From: Oceanospirillum sp048268485
Lineage (GTDB): Bacteria; Pseudomonadota; Gammaproteobacteria; Pseudomonadales; Halomonadaceae
Reading direction: 5' to 3'
Assembly: GCA_048268485.1 (NCBI GenBank)
Contig: JBLWVL010000016.1
Span: forward strand, 13,239-77,238
DNA length: 64,000 nucleotides
Part shown: piece after piece, positions 8,951-17,579 of the stretch
How positions within the stretch are numbered: the stretch's first letter is position 1
Layout of the letters: each line of letters begins with the position of its first letter
The notes under the pieces: generated by a model
What the model was told of the DNA's origin: nothing
Database searches by the model: none
What the model saw: only the letters and a program-made list of their open reading frames with translations
Program-made: the position numbers and the translations under genes

Positions 8951-9343
8951 CTAAGGAAGTTTGCCATCCTTGGTGCTATGATGGTCATCCGGTGGTGCCT
9001 GCCGGCTGGCAGGGTCAATTAGTTCTTGTCCTTTGGTCCGTTTCCAGGGTGACAGATCGTGATGCATTGCTGTTTTAGCGATCATATTGGCTGAAACAGG
9101 AGCTGTAATGAGTAGAAATAGTGTAATAAGCCACTCATGAACGGAGACAGAGCCTTGAGTGATGCTGGATACAACTGATGAGGACAGCAGAAGACCAGCC
9201 ATCCCCAGAGTTGTTGCCTTCGTTGGCCCATGTAGCCGTGTGTACAGGTCAGGAAGCCGCACCAGTCCTATGGAGCCGATCAGTAGAAAAACTCCACCAA
9301 TTATCAGGACCAGAGCGATCAGCCCTTCAAGCCAGGTTGCCAT
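8951..9343 (-). CDS. mrpG: Mrp antiporter subunit G
   Basis: MrpG is a small membrane subunit of the multisubunit Na+(K+)/H+ antiporter. The 130-residue protein has three hydrophobic segments (about 8-27, 43-62 and 70-90), and the family motif RLPDLYTRLHGPTKATTLG lies between the first two. AGGTG precedes the ATG with 6-base spacing. Its C terminus is extended and hydrophilic. Unlike the other genes of this operon it is separated from mrpF by 71 bases. It is the last gene before the terminator. Confidence 0.92.
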   Translation of the reverse strand: MATWLEGLIALVLIIGGVFLLIGSIGLVRLPDLYTRLHGPTKATTLGMAGLLLSSSVVSSITQGSVSVHEWLITLFLLITAPVSANMIAKTAMHHDLSPWKRTKGQELIDPASRQAPPDDHHSTKDGKLP

Positions 9344-9414
9344 ATTTTCACCTATTGTGCAGTTTAAGGGCGCACCTTGGTACGCCTGATGTTACTCATA
9401 ATGTTATGGGAGGT

Positions 9415-9684
9415 TTATTCAATCAGATCGCCGCGGAGCAGGTACTTACATAGTGCAGAGGTACTGACAAAACCTAGCATGGCGATCAGAAGTGCTGCTT
9501 CAAAGTAGAGCCCGGTTCCCATATGAATACCATACAGAATAATCAGCGCGATGCTGTTGATATACATGGTATCCAAAGCCAGTATACGGTCCTGCAGGTT
9601 TGGGCCCTGAATCAGTCGCCATAAATTAAGGAACAGGGCGATACAGATCAGGACAGCGACAATAATAATGGCCCACTTTAGCAT
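9415..9684 (-). CDS. mrpF: Mrp antiporter subunit F
   Basis: MrpF is an 89-residue integral membrane subunit of the Mrp antiporter. It has three transmembrane helices and the family segment LWRLIQGPNLQDRILALDTMY. Its ATG overlaps the end of mrpE by 7 bases, so the two are translationally coupled. Confidence 0.92.
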   Translation of the reverse strand: MLKWAIIIVAVLICIALFLNLWRLIQGPNLQDRILALDTMYINSIALIILYGIHMGTGLYFEAALLIAMLGFVSTSALCKYLLRGDLIE

Positions 9685-10181
9685 CCCAGAATCTCCTTCA
9701 GCGGTATCTCATAACGTTGCTTTACCTGTGCAATCAGCTCATCGGCGTTGTCCAGGTGCAGAGCGTGCACATAGAGCCATTTGCGGTCTTCAGATATCTC
9801 AGCACTCACGGTGCCGGGAGTTAGTGAGATAGTACTGGCAAGCAAGGTAACGCCGAGATCTGAGGTAATATCCAAAGGTATAGCAACAAAGCCTGGCTGT
9901 AGTTTTTTCAAAGGACCAAGAACCATTAGTGCAACTTCAATGTTGGCAGTAATGATATCTTTCATCACCATAAAAAAATAACGGACCGTCAGCCAGGGTC
10001 TTTTTATTGTTGGATGGCCGTGCTTCAGAATAGAAACCAACTTGGGGATCGACCAGGCAAAAAAAAGTGCCAGAAGAATATGACCAAAGGCCATTGTATT
10101 GTTCAGCAGTAACCAGACCACAAACAAAAGCAGGCTGTGAAACGGCATGGGCAGAAAACGGGACTCTTTGACCGTAAACAT
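9678..10181 (-). CDS. mrpE: Mrp antiporter subunit E
   Basis: MrpE is a 167-residue membrane subunit with N-terminal hydrophobic segments and the conserved cytoplasmic region VTLLASTISLTPGTVSAEI. The start ATG overlaps the mrpD stop as TAATG, a coupling signal also used at the mrpC/mrpD junction. An internal ATG at codon 12 (MPFHSLLLF) is a possible alternative start. Confidence 0.92.
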   Translation of the reverse strand: MFTVKESRFLPMPFHSLLLFVVWLLLNNTMAFGHILLALFFAWSIPKLVSILKHGHPTIKRPWLTVRYFFMVMKDIITANIEVALMVLGPLKKLQPGFVAIPLDITSDLGVTLLASTISLTPGTVSAEISEDRKWLYVHALHLDNADELIAQVKQRYEIPLKEILGC

Positions 10182-11710
10182 TAGTGATTGCCTCCTGGAA
10201 GAGACGTGCTTTGTGTTGGTAACAGAGCATTGACCGACTGTGTCAGGTCGTGCAGTTGATGGGCGGCATCGGCTGTGAATTCGGTCACCGGGCCACCAAA
10301 AATTACCAGTAGAGGTGATGCCGCCAAAAGCAGGGTGATGCCGGCAATCTCAAGTGGGTGAACTTTTTCTTCGCTTGAGGAGGCTGATGTCACACGCCAG
10401 AATAAGGTTGTTCCGGCGCGGGATATTGCAACCAGAATCATTAGGCTGCTGATCAGAACCAGGGGCCAGATCCAAATGATTTCTGCCGTAGATTCAGCTG
10501 CGCGCATAATCAGAACTTTACCAACAAAGCCTGACAGTGGCGGTAACCCGATAATCGCTAATGCTGCGATAACAAAAGCAAAGCCCAGTAATCTTGGTTG
10601 GGCCATGGCCCGTGATTTTACAAAGCGATCTTCAGCCTTACCTCGCTGGCGTGAAATAAGGTCCGCAATCAGGAAGAGGGCACCTGTGACCAATGTGCTG
10701 TGTACTATGTAGTAGAGGGCTGCAGACGTTGCATGTTCCGTTTGTAGTGCGGCGGCAATCAGTAGGGTTCCGGCAGAGATGATTACAAGATTTGCTGTCA
10801 TCACCCGCAGGGTTGGGCTGGCAAAAACGCCCAGTGTCCCGATTACCAGCGTGCCCATTGCCATTGGCCACAGCCAGGGTAGGGCAATATTCGCCAGCAA
10901 ATTAGCTTCTTCACCGAACACGACGGTATGAACGCGGAATATACTGTAGATTCCAACCTTGGTCATAATGGCAAAAAGAGTTGCAACAGGCGCGGATGCC
11001 GATGCATAGGTGCGAGGAAGCCAGAAATGCAGAGGCAGCAACGCGGCTTTCAGACCAAATACCAGAAGCAATAACAAGCCTCCTGCTTTGGCTAAAATTG
11101 CTTCGGACTCATCCAGTGTCCGCACCTGTATCGCCATGTCAGCTATATTCAGAGTACCTAACGTGCCGTATAGAATACCCAGGCCAAAAAGAAATAGGCT
11201 GGAGCCTATCAGGTTGAGGATCACATAATGAACCGCCGCCTGAGTTTTCTGTTTGCCGCCACCGTGAACCAGTAGGGCGTATGAGGCAATCAGCAATACT
11301 TCAAAGAAGACGAATAGATTGAAAATGTCACCGGTCAGAAAAGCGCCATTAATCCCCATCACCTGAAACATAAACAGTGAGTGGAAATACTGACCACTTT
11401 TATCGTGCCCGGCACATGAATAGAGTAGAGCTCCGGTACAGAGTAGCGTTGTTAATAGCACCAGCATGCTGGATAGGCGATCGGCTACCAGGACAATACC
11501 AAAAGGTGGTTGCCAGTCACCGAGCACATACATTTGAGTGCCTTCACCAGTGGCCGTGGCTAAAAGCATGGCGGCAAAGATGACCTGGAATGTGACGGAG
11601 ATTAAAGCAAGGCTTCGCTGGCGATTCAGGGCATCTCTAAAGGGTGGCAACAGCAATATTGCACCGGTAAATAGAGGGATCAGGATCGGTAAAATAGCCA
11701 GATGCTGCAT
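10181..11710 (-). CDS. mrpD: Mrp antiporter subunit D
   Basis: MrpD is a homologue of the proton-pumping NuoM/NuoN subunits of complex I and a core part of the antiporter. The 509-residue protein has about 14 predicted helices. The family core is seen in segments such as GDIFNLFVFFEVLLIASYAL, LKAALLPLHFWLPRTYA and HSTLVTGALFLIADLI, and includes the conserved Glu and Lys residues of the proton channel. Its stop overlaps mrpE and its start overlaps mrpC, each as TAATG. Confidence 0.95.
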   Translation of the reverse strand: MQHLAILPILIPLFTGAILLLPPFRDALNRQRSLALISVTFQVIFAAMLLATATGEGTQMYVLGDWQPPFGIVLVADRLSSMLVLLTTLLCTGALLYSCAGHDKSGQYFHSLFMFQVMGINGAFLTGDIFNLFVFFEVLLIASYALLVHGGGKQKTQAAVHYVILNLIGSSLFLFGLGILYGTLGTLNIADMAIQVRTLDESEAILAKAGGLLLLLVFGLKAALLPLHFWLPRTYASASAPVATLFAIMTKVGIYSIFRVHTVVFGEEANLLANIALPWLWPMAMGTLVIGTLGVFASPTLRVMTANLVIISAGTLLIAAALQTEHATSAALYYIVHSTLVTGALFLIADLISRQRGKAEDRFVKSRAMAQPRLLGFAFVIAALAIIGLPPLSGFVGKVLIMRAAESTAEIIWIWPLVLISSLMILVAISRAGTTLFWRVTSASSSEEKVHPLEIAGITLLLAASPLLVIFGGPVTEFTADAAHQLHDLTQSVNALLPTQSTSLPGGNH

Positions 11711-12075
11711 TATTGACCCCCTGAACGGCGTGCAAGGCGAGGCTTGGGCGCTTCGGGTAGACGACCATCCACATGGTCATTACCAAGGTCAGCTCGGGCA
11801 CGCATAGCAAGAATTACAACAAAGGCTGTCATAGCAAAGCCAATAACAATAGCGGTCAGAACCAGTGCCTGGGGCAGAGGGTCACTATGCTGTGCTGATT
11901 GCCCGAGAACGGCTGCTGAGTTTAACTTCAGGCGTCCACTGGCAAACAGGAACAGATTGACACCATAGGAGAGCAATGTCAGGCCCACAACCACGGGGAA
12001 TGTGCGCCCACGCAGAGCTAAGAAAATACCGCAGGCCGTCAGTAGGCCTACGCAGAAAGCATACAGTCCTTCCAT
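11710..12075 (-). CDS. mrpC: Mrp antiporter subunit C
   Basis: MrpC is a NuoK-like subunit of 121 residues with three hydrophobic helices and the motif DPLPQALVLTAIVIGFAMTA. It lies 2 bases after the fused mrpAB gene and overlaps mrpD. Its C-terminal tail is hydrophilic and basic. Confidence 0.94.
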   Translation of the reverse strand: MEGLYAFCVGLLTACGIFLALRGRTFPVVVGLTLLSYGVNLFLFASGRLKLNSAAVLGQSAQHSDPLPQALVLTAIVIGFAMTAFVVILAMRARADLGNDHVDGRLPEAPKPRLARRSGGQ

Positions 12076-12077
12076 TA

Positions 12078-14879
12078 TCAGTCGTGCTCCTTCAGTACAG
12101 GGCGTTCACTGGTGGTTAGTTTGCCGAGGTTAGCGAGGATTAGCATCGTGGCTCCGACAACGGTCAGGAAAACCCCAAGGTCGAAGAGCATCGCGCTGGC
12201 CAGTTCAAACTCTCCCACCAATGGCAGATGGAAATGGTCAAACCAGGAGGTCAGGAATGGGCGGTCAAATGCCCAGCTACCCAATCCTGTCAAAGCTGCA
12301 ATGGTAATACCACTGCCGATCATCAGTTGATAATCCAGTTTCATGCGAGCTTTAATCCAGTCCACACCGTGGGCGATATATTGCTGAATAATGGCAACAG
12401 ATGTAATCAGGCCTGCAATAAAGCCGCCGCCCGGCATATTGTGTCCCCGAAGGAAGATATAGGCGGATACCAACAGCGCAAGAGGCAGTAAGCTCTGTGA
12501 AACAACGGAGAGCATTAGTGGGTGGCTGTCCTGTGACCATGGGCGGCCATCGCCGTCACTGGCAGGCATATAAAGACGCATACGGGCAATCAACTTAAAA
12601 ATGCCCAGTGCAGCGATGCCCAGAACGGTAATTTCCCCAAGCGTGTCAAAGCCCCGGAAGTCTACAAGTATCACGTTTACGACGTTGGTACCGCCGCCAC
12701 CGGTCTTACTGTTTTCCAGAAAGAAAGTGGAAATGCTGTCCAGTGGTCGGGTCATTAATGCGTAGCTGATAGTACCGATTACGCCACCTATGATCGCCGC
12801 TATCCCCAGGTCTCGGGCAACCCGTTTCGGCGAAGACTCTTTTGGTGTGGTTTGCGGTAGGAAAAAGAGTGCAAGCATCAGCAAAATAACGGTGACAACC
12901 TCTACTGCCAGCTGAGTCAGGGCCAGATCCGGTGCTGAGAATTTAGCAAACATCAGTGATACGATCAGGCCAACCACAGAAAGGGCTACCAAGGCGACCA
13001 TACGCTGGCGATTCCATATAACCGTTGCCAGGGCCCCTATCGCCAGCAGCACGGCCCCTGTAATTGAGATCGCATCCACTGGAATCTGAGGCCTGTGGCC
13101 GGCAGTGGCATTCAGATCCAGAAGCGGTTCCGCCATCATCACCATAGCCAGACTAAGCATCATATAGCTGTAGCGTTGTAGAGAGCCATTTTCGGCCAGC
13201 TCCATAACACGGGAGATCTGCTTGTGAATCAGTTGAATGACGGCCTCAAAAACCAGCTTGGGGTCATTTTCCGGGAACTGAGCCTGAAACTGGAACAGCT
13301 CTTTCCGGTTGATATATACCATGGCACCACCGGCCAGTGCCACAACGCTCATTAGCAGAGGGAAGTTGAAACCATGCCAGATTGACAGGCTATACTCAGG
13401 CACCTGCCCCTGTAGTGTCGCAGCTGATGCGGCATAGAGTAAGTCGCCAATCATATAGGTAGGCATAATACCGACCAGCAGACACAGGGCCACCAGAATT
13501 TCCACAGGAACTCTCATGTAGCGAGGGGGTTCATGGGGTGTTTTGGGCAGATTAACAGGCTCACCATTGAAGAATACATCATGGATAAAGCGTAGGGAGT
13601 AGGCCACAGAAAATACGGTTCCCAGCGTTGCAAATACCGGCACCATCCATGAGAGAGAACCCAGAGAATCCTGATGAAGGGTTTCTGCAAAGAACATCTC
13701 TTTTGACAGGAAGCCGTTCAGTAGCGGAACGCCTGCCATCGCTGCCGCGGCAACCATCGCCAGAGTGGCTGTGTAAGGCATATATTTCCACAGGCCATTT
13801 AATTGGCGCATATCCCGGGAACCGGATTCATGGTCGATAATCCCGGCAGCCATAAAGAGCGATGCCTTAAAGGTAGCGTGGTTGATAATATGAAACAGGG
13901 CTGCAACGGCAGCCATGTCCGTACCCATGCCCAGCAACAGTGTGATTAAACCTAAATGGCTGACTGTGGAATACGCGAGAAGACCTTTGAGATCGTGCTT
14001 AAAGAGAGCAACATAGGCCCCTAACAGCAGCGTCGCCAGCCCGGTCATACTAACAATCAGGAACCAAAGCTCAGTACCGGATAACACAGGATACATTCGT
14101 GCCATCAGGAATATGCCGGCTTTTACCATGGTGGCTGAGTGCAGATATGCACTGACCGGTGTTGGTGCTGCCATGGCATGAGGTAGCCAGAAATGGAAAG
14201 GGAACTGAGCTGATTTAGTGAATGCACCCAGAAGAACCAGAACCAGGATAACCGGGTAAACCGTATGTTCACGAATCAGGTCGCCACTGGCAAGCACGTC
14301 ATGCAAACTGTAACTGCCGACAACATTGCCGATCAGTAATACGCCGGCCAGTAGTGCCAAACCTCCCGCACCCGTGATGGTCAGGGCCATTCGTGCGCCT
14401 TTTCGGGCCTCGGTTTTGTGTCCCCAGAAGCTGATCAGCAGAAAAGAACTGATGCTGGTAAGTTCCCAGAACATCCACAGCTGAATCAGGTTGTCAGACA
14501 TCACTACGCCAAGCATAGCGAACATAAATAGAATCAGGTAAGCATAAAACTTGCCCATTGAATCATTTTCGGAAAGATAGTAGCGCGCATAAAGCACAAC
14601 CAGCAAACCGATACCCAAAATCAGTAAGGTAAAAAGTAGTGCAAGTCCGTCCAGCCGGAATGCAAGTTCTAACCCTAACTGAGGTATCCAACCAAAACTT
14701 TGGCGGACGGTTTCACCATCAAACACCTGAGGTGCAAGCTGTAAAACCAGAACCAAAGCAAGGGCGGGTAGTCCCGCAGTAAGGAAAGCGCACGCGCTGC
14801 GGCTGAACCTCGATGCAAATAGGGGTACCAGGGTTCCCAATAAGGGTAGCAGTGGTATCCAGATCAGGTCATTCAACAA
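12078..14879 (-). CDS. mrpA: Fused Mrp antiporter subunits A and B
   Basis: This 933-residue protein is the largest antiporter subunit. The N-terminal part is NuoL-like (about 1-500, with LWMFWELTSISSFLLISFWG and FPFHFWLPHAMAAPTPVSAY). A central MbhD/MbhE-like part follows, and a C-terminal MrpB domain (from about 780, with LRGHNMPGGGFIAGLITS) is fused in one frame. Such A-B fusions are known in proteobacteria (Pha/Mrp). The start is a TTG at 14879, supported by AGGAG six bases before it. It is the first gene of the six-gene operon, preceded by a 19-base perfect inverted repeat at 14910-14928. Confidence 0.94.
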   Translation of the reverse strand: MLNDLIWIPLLPLLGTLVPLFASRFSRSACAFLTAGLPALALVLVLQLAPQVFDGETVRQSFGWIPQLGLELAFRLDGLALLFTLLILGIGLLVVLYARYYLSENDSMGKFYAYLILFMFAMLGVVMSDNLIQLWMFWELTSISSFLLISFWGHKTEARKGARMALTITGAGGLALLAGVLLIGNVVGSYSLHDVLASGDLIREHTVYPVILVLVLLGAFTKSAQFPFHFWLPHAMAAPTPVSAYLHSATMVKAGIFLMARMYPVLSGTELWFLIVSMTGLATLLLGAYVALFKHDLKGLLAYSTVSHLGLITLLLGMGTDMAAVAALFHIINHATFKASLFMAAGIIDHESGSRDMRQLNGLWKYMPYTATLAMVAAAAMAGVPLLNGFLSKEMFFAETLHQDSLGSLSWMVPVFATLGTVFSVAYSLRFIHDVFFNGEPVNLPKTPHEPPRYMRVPVEILVALCLLVGIMPTYMIGDLLYAASAATLQGQVPEYSLSIWHGFNFPLLMSVVALAGGAMVYINRKELFQFQAQFPENDPKLVFEAVIQLIHKQISRVMELAENGSLQRYSYMMLSLAMVMMAEPLLDLNATAGHRPQIPVDAISITGAVLLAIGALATVIWNRQRMVALVALSVVGLIVSLMFAKFSAPDLALTQLAVEVVTVILLMLALFFLPQTTPKESSPKRVARDLGIAAIIGGVIGTISYALMTRPLDSISTFFLENSKTGGGGTNVVNVILVDFRGFDTLGEITVLGIAALGIFKLIARMRLYMPASDGDGRPWSQDSHPLMLSVVSQSLLPLALLVSAYIFLRGHNMPGGGFIAGLITSVAIIQQYIAHGVDWIKARMKLDYQLMIGSGITIAALTGLGSWAFDRPFLTSWFDHFHLPLVGEFELASAMLFDLGVFLTVVGATMLILANLGKLTTSERPVLKEHD

Positions 14880-14909
14880 GGGTAGCTCCTGTTTTGTCCA
14901 TCTTGCTTT

Positions 14910-14928
14910 TCAATCAGAGTCTGATTGA
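14910..14928. promoter_or_regulatory. Perfect inverted repeat upstream of the mrp operon, candidate operator
   Basis: TCAATCAGA-G-TCTGATTGA is a perfect 9+1+9 palindrome, 31 bases before the mrpA start codon and inside the likely leader. The shape fits a dimeric repressor site or a leader hairpin. No regulator gene is adjacent. The rest of the 14880-15075 gap is AT-rich with no other clear signal. Confidence 0.5.
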
Positions 14929-15075
14929 TCGATCGTTATTTTTACCGGTTTTGGGGTGATTCTGACCGTAATATATTGATTACGTTCATGATTATTATTA
15001 GATGTGTTTTTTTATTTTAACTGATTTTTTTCTGGCTGCATGGGAAAGTGAGTCAGAAATATAAAAGAAGGATAC

Positions 15076-15102
15076 TAAAAAGGGCAGCCAAAAGCTGCCC
15101 TT
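15076..15102 (-). terminator. Rho-independent terminator of the phoX-like gene
   Basis: Read on the minus strand, AAGGGCAGC pairs perfectly with GCTGCCCTT around a TTTTG loop, and more Ts follow the stem. It is 31 bases past the phoX stop codon. Confidence 0.8.
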
Positions 15103-15132
15103 AATGGGTATTGAATTCAGTAGAGTTTTGAC

Positions 15133-17049
15133 TTAGGTGCCAATAATTCCACCATCTTCCCGTTGAATCATAATAACGGAAGATCTTGGTGTGCTCTGAC
15201 CGCCACCAGGGAAGTGGGATGGTTGTAAGTCCTCACCGGNNNNNNNNNNTTGAACACCAATAAAGACAGTGCGATAGTCCGGTGTGAAGGCTAATCCGGT
15301 TATTTCGCAGGCCACAGGGCCGATCAGAAAGCGCCGTATCTCACCGCTGGCCGGGTCAGCGCATAACATTTGATTATTACCCATGCCGGCAAAGTCACCG
15401 CTGTTGGAGTATTTGCCATCGGTTTGAATCCAGAGGCGGCCAGCAGCATCAAAACCGAGGCCGTCGGGGCTATTAAACATATTGTCGTTGTTGATATTGG
15501 CGGACCCTCCATAAGCGGAGTCACCATGAACTTCCGGATTGCCAGCCATAACAAACAGGTCCCACTTAAAACCTGCAGCGGTATGGTCATTGTTATCCGG
15601 CTGCCAGCGAATAATCTGGCCGTAATGGTTTTTGGCTCTAGGATTAGGGCCTCCTACTGGCTGGCCTTCTTTACCGCGGTCTTTATTGTTAGTTAGTGTA
15701 CAAAAAACCTGCTGACCGGAAGGGTGAACGGCAACCCATTCAGGGCGGTCCATGGTCGTTGCTCCAACCTGAGTCGCTGCTCTTCGGGCAAAGATGAGCA
15801 CTTCAGCCTGGTCGGCAAAGCCATTTTCAGGTGTCAGGCCATTCTGACCAAAGGTCAGTGCAATCCATTTGCCTTTTCCCGCTACCTTACCGGATTCAGC
15901 CTCAAACTTGGCCACATAAAGCGTGCCTTCTTCCAGAAGATCAACGTTAGCAGCCTGATTATCTGGGTCGTAGCGGTTTTTCGAAACAAACTTATACAGG
16001 TGCTCGCCCCGTTGATCGTCACCCAGATAAACCACTACATAGCCATCTTCGGTAATGGTCAGGGCCGCATTCTCGTGTTTGAAGCGCCCCAGGGCTGTTC
16101 TTTTTTTCGGCTTGCTGTCAGGGTTGTTGGGGTCTATCTCAACCACCCAGCCATGACGATGGGGTTCTTGTGGGTTAAGTGACAGGTCAAAGCGGCTGTC
16201 GTGCTTATACCACTGATAGCCTGCGTCTTTTGCTCCGATACCATAGCGCTTGGCATCATCACCCAGATCCACAGTAGAATCGCTGCCGAAATAACCATTG
16301 AAGTTTTCTTCACAGGTCAGGTAAGTACCCCAAGGTGTCTGGCCATTGGCACAGTTATTGAAAGTACCCAGTACTTTGGTGCCAGAAGGGTCTGCAGATG
16401 TTGCTAATAAAGGGTTTCCGGCTGCAGGGCCGGTTAGTGTCATCGGTGTGTTAGCGTGGATTCGTCGATTGAAGCGACTGTCCTTTACAGGTTTCCAGCG
16501 ACCGTTAACTTTGCGAATTTCAAAGATGGATACGCCATGGGCAGCCTGGGCTTTACGGACATCACCGTGACTTACCTTTTTACCCTGATTAGGGAGCAGG
16601 TATTCATAATTAGTGTATTCATTATTGATGGCCATGATGGCGCGATCGTCGGCCAGCGGGAAAAAACTCATGCCATCATTGTTGTCGCCAAACTGGTGTT
16701 CCTGATCATAGGCGTTGTTTTTGCCACCATCAATGAACTCGTTGGCGTTTGAGAACAGAGGGTCACCCCAGGATATGAGTCGCTCCCAGCGATAGCCTTC
16801 AGGAACGGTGATGGTGTCAGCGGTAGAGGCTGGAACCGGCTTAAAACCAATTTCAGGGCTCATTGGTTTATTATTAGACGACCCGCTCATGCTCAGCGGT
16901 GTACAGCCAGCGGCAAGAGTACTCAGGCCTAAAAGTGCTGCCCCTCCCATAAATTGACGGCGGCTTAACCCTTCTTCAATAATTTGAGTTAGCTCTGGCG
17001 TTTGGGTTATCGGGTGATTCAGATCATCCTGCTGTTCAAAGTTGCTCAT
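15133..17049 (-). CDS. PhoX-type alkaline phosphatase (DUF839), Tat-exported
   Basis: PhoX enzymes are calcium/iron-dependent periplasmic phosphatases that release phosphate from organic esters. The 638-codon frame has a twin-arginine signal (SRRQFMGGAALLGLSTLAAGC, residues 29-49), whose terminal Cys could also be lipidated. It contains family segments such as TWGTYLTCEENFNGYFG, the region around KHENAALTI, and RPEWVAVHPSG near the metal site. The gene crosses a 10-base N gap that yields four unknown residues near the C terminus (GVQ, unknown, GEDLQPSHFPGG), so length and frame there are unproven. A Pho box upstream suggests PhoB control. Confidence 0.88.
   Translation of the reverse strand: MSNFEQQDDLNHPITQTPELTQIIEEGLSRRQFMGGAALLGLSTLAAGCTPLSMSGSSNNKPMSPEIGFKPVPASTADTITVPEGYRWERLISWGDPLFSNANEFIDGGKNNAYDQEHQFGDNNDGMSFFPLADDRAIMAINNEYTNYEYLLPNQGKKVSHGDVRKAQAAHGVSIFEIRKVNGRWKPVKDSRFNRRIHANTPMTLTGPAAGNPLLATSADPSGTKVLGTFNNCANGQTPWGTYLTCEENFNGYFGSDSTVDLGDDAKRYGIGAKDAGYQWYKHDSRFDLSLNPQEPHRHGWVVEIDPNNPDSKPKKRTALGRFKHENAALTITEDGYVVVYLGDDQRGEHLYKFVSKNRYDPDNQAANVDLLEEGTLYVAKFEAESGKVAGKGKWIALTFGQNGLTPENGFADQAEVLIFARRAATQVGATTMDRPEWVAVHPSGQQVFCTLTNNKDRGKEGQPVGGPNPRAKNHYGQIIRWQPDNNDHTAAGFKWDLFVMAGNPEVHGDSAYGGSANINNDNMFNSPDGLGFDAAGRLWIQTDGKYSNSGDFAGMGNNQMLCADPASGEIRRFLIGPVACEITGLAFTPDYRTVFIGVQXXXXGEDLQPSHFPGGGQSTPRSSVIMIQREDGGIIGT
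15240..15249. other. Assembly gap (10 N) inside the phoX-like gene
   Basis: Ten N bases stand at 15240-15249. The reading frame is continuous across them as written, which may be chance or a correct gap size. Confidence 0.99.
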
Positions 17050-17115
17050 ATCTCAGGCCCATGTATAGGTTCAGGTTTTATATCTAGAGTGCACTTGTTG
17101 TTGATATGGGACATT

Positions 17116-17149
17116 AATCTAAGCTTTGAATGTAACAGTCCTGTGACAG
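17116..17149 (-). promoter_or_regulatory. Pho box and -10 element for the phoX-like gene
   Basis: On the minus strand, CTGTCAC-AGGA-CTGTTAC (17132-17149) matches the two 7-base PhoB repeats separated by 4 bases. Ten bases further lies TAGATT (17116-17121), the usual spacing to a PhoB-dependent -10. The start codon is 66 bases beyond. Confidence 0.65.
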
Positions 17150-17194
17150 GTGGATGATTTCATTGGGGAAATCGGTGGTGTTGAAGCATAGAGT

Positions 17195-17395
17195 ATGGGA
17201 TGGGCTTTAATCGGCAGCCTAATTGAGTATTTTAAAAGGTTTATTAATCTCCTGTTCTCGCTATTCTGGCCTATATTAACTCTAAGGATCATTATTATAA
17301 GGGGTATCAGTATAGGGGGCTTGATTTGGGGCGTATTGAGCTGCAGTTTGGCCGTATATTACTTGGTAGCTTGTTGGAGAAGTGTTGCTCTGTAA
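17195..17395 (+). CDS. Possible small hydrophobic protein, doubtful
   Basis: A 66-codon frame encodes two hydrophobic stretches (about 14-40 and 42-60). It has no convincing ribosome site and lies in an AT-rich gap, so it may be chance. The rest of the 17050-17579 region holds the Pho box and, presumably, the promoter of the signalling operon; I see no further clear signal. Confidence 0.2.
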   Translation: MGWALIGSLIEYFKRFINLLFSLFWPILTLRIIIIRGISIGGLIWGVLSCSLAVYYLVACWRSVAL

Positions 17396-17579
17396 CTGGG
17401 TAGTTTGTTCAGTAAAAAAAGGGGGATCCGGGAATGCACCCCGACAGAGATCAAAAACCTTACTACCAATAGCTTTTTACGGGTTTAAAAGTATCACTTA
17501 CTTTTTGATTTTGTTAGGATTTTGGCTCAGACGTGTATAGTCAGCCTACTTTGGGCTCGAACAATAAGGCTTCAAATTT

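Noticed and set aside
8762..9022. Plus-strand frame of 86 codons
   Set aside because: It overlaps the mrpG 3' end and the mrp terminator on the opposite strand, and its ribosome site is poor.
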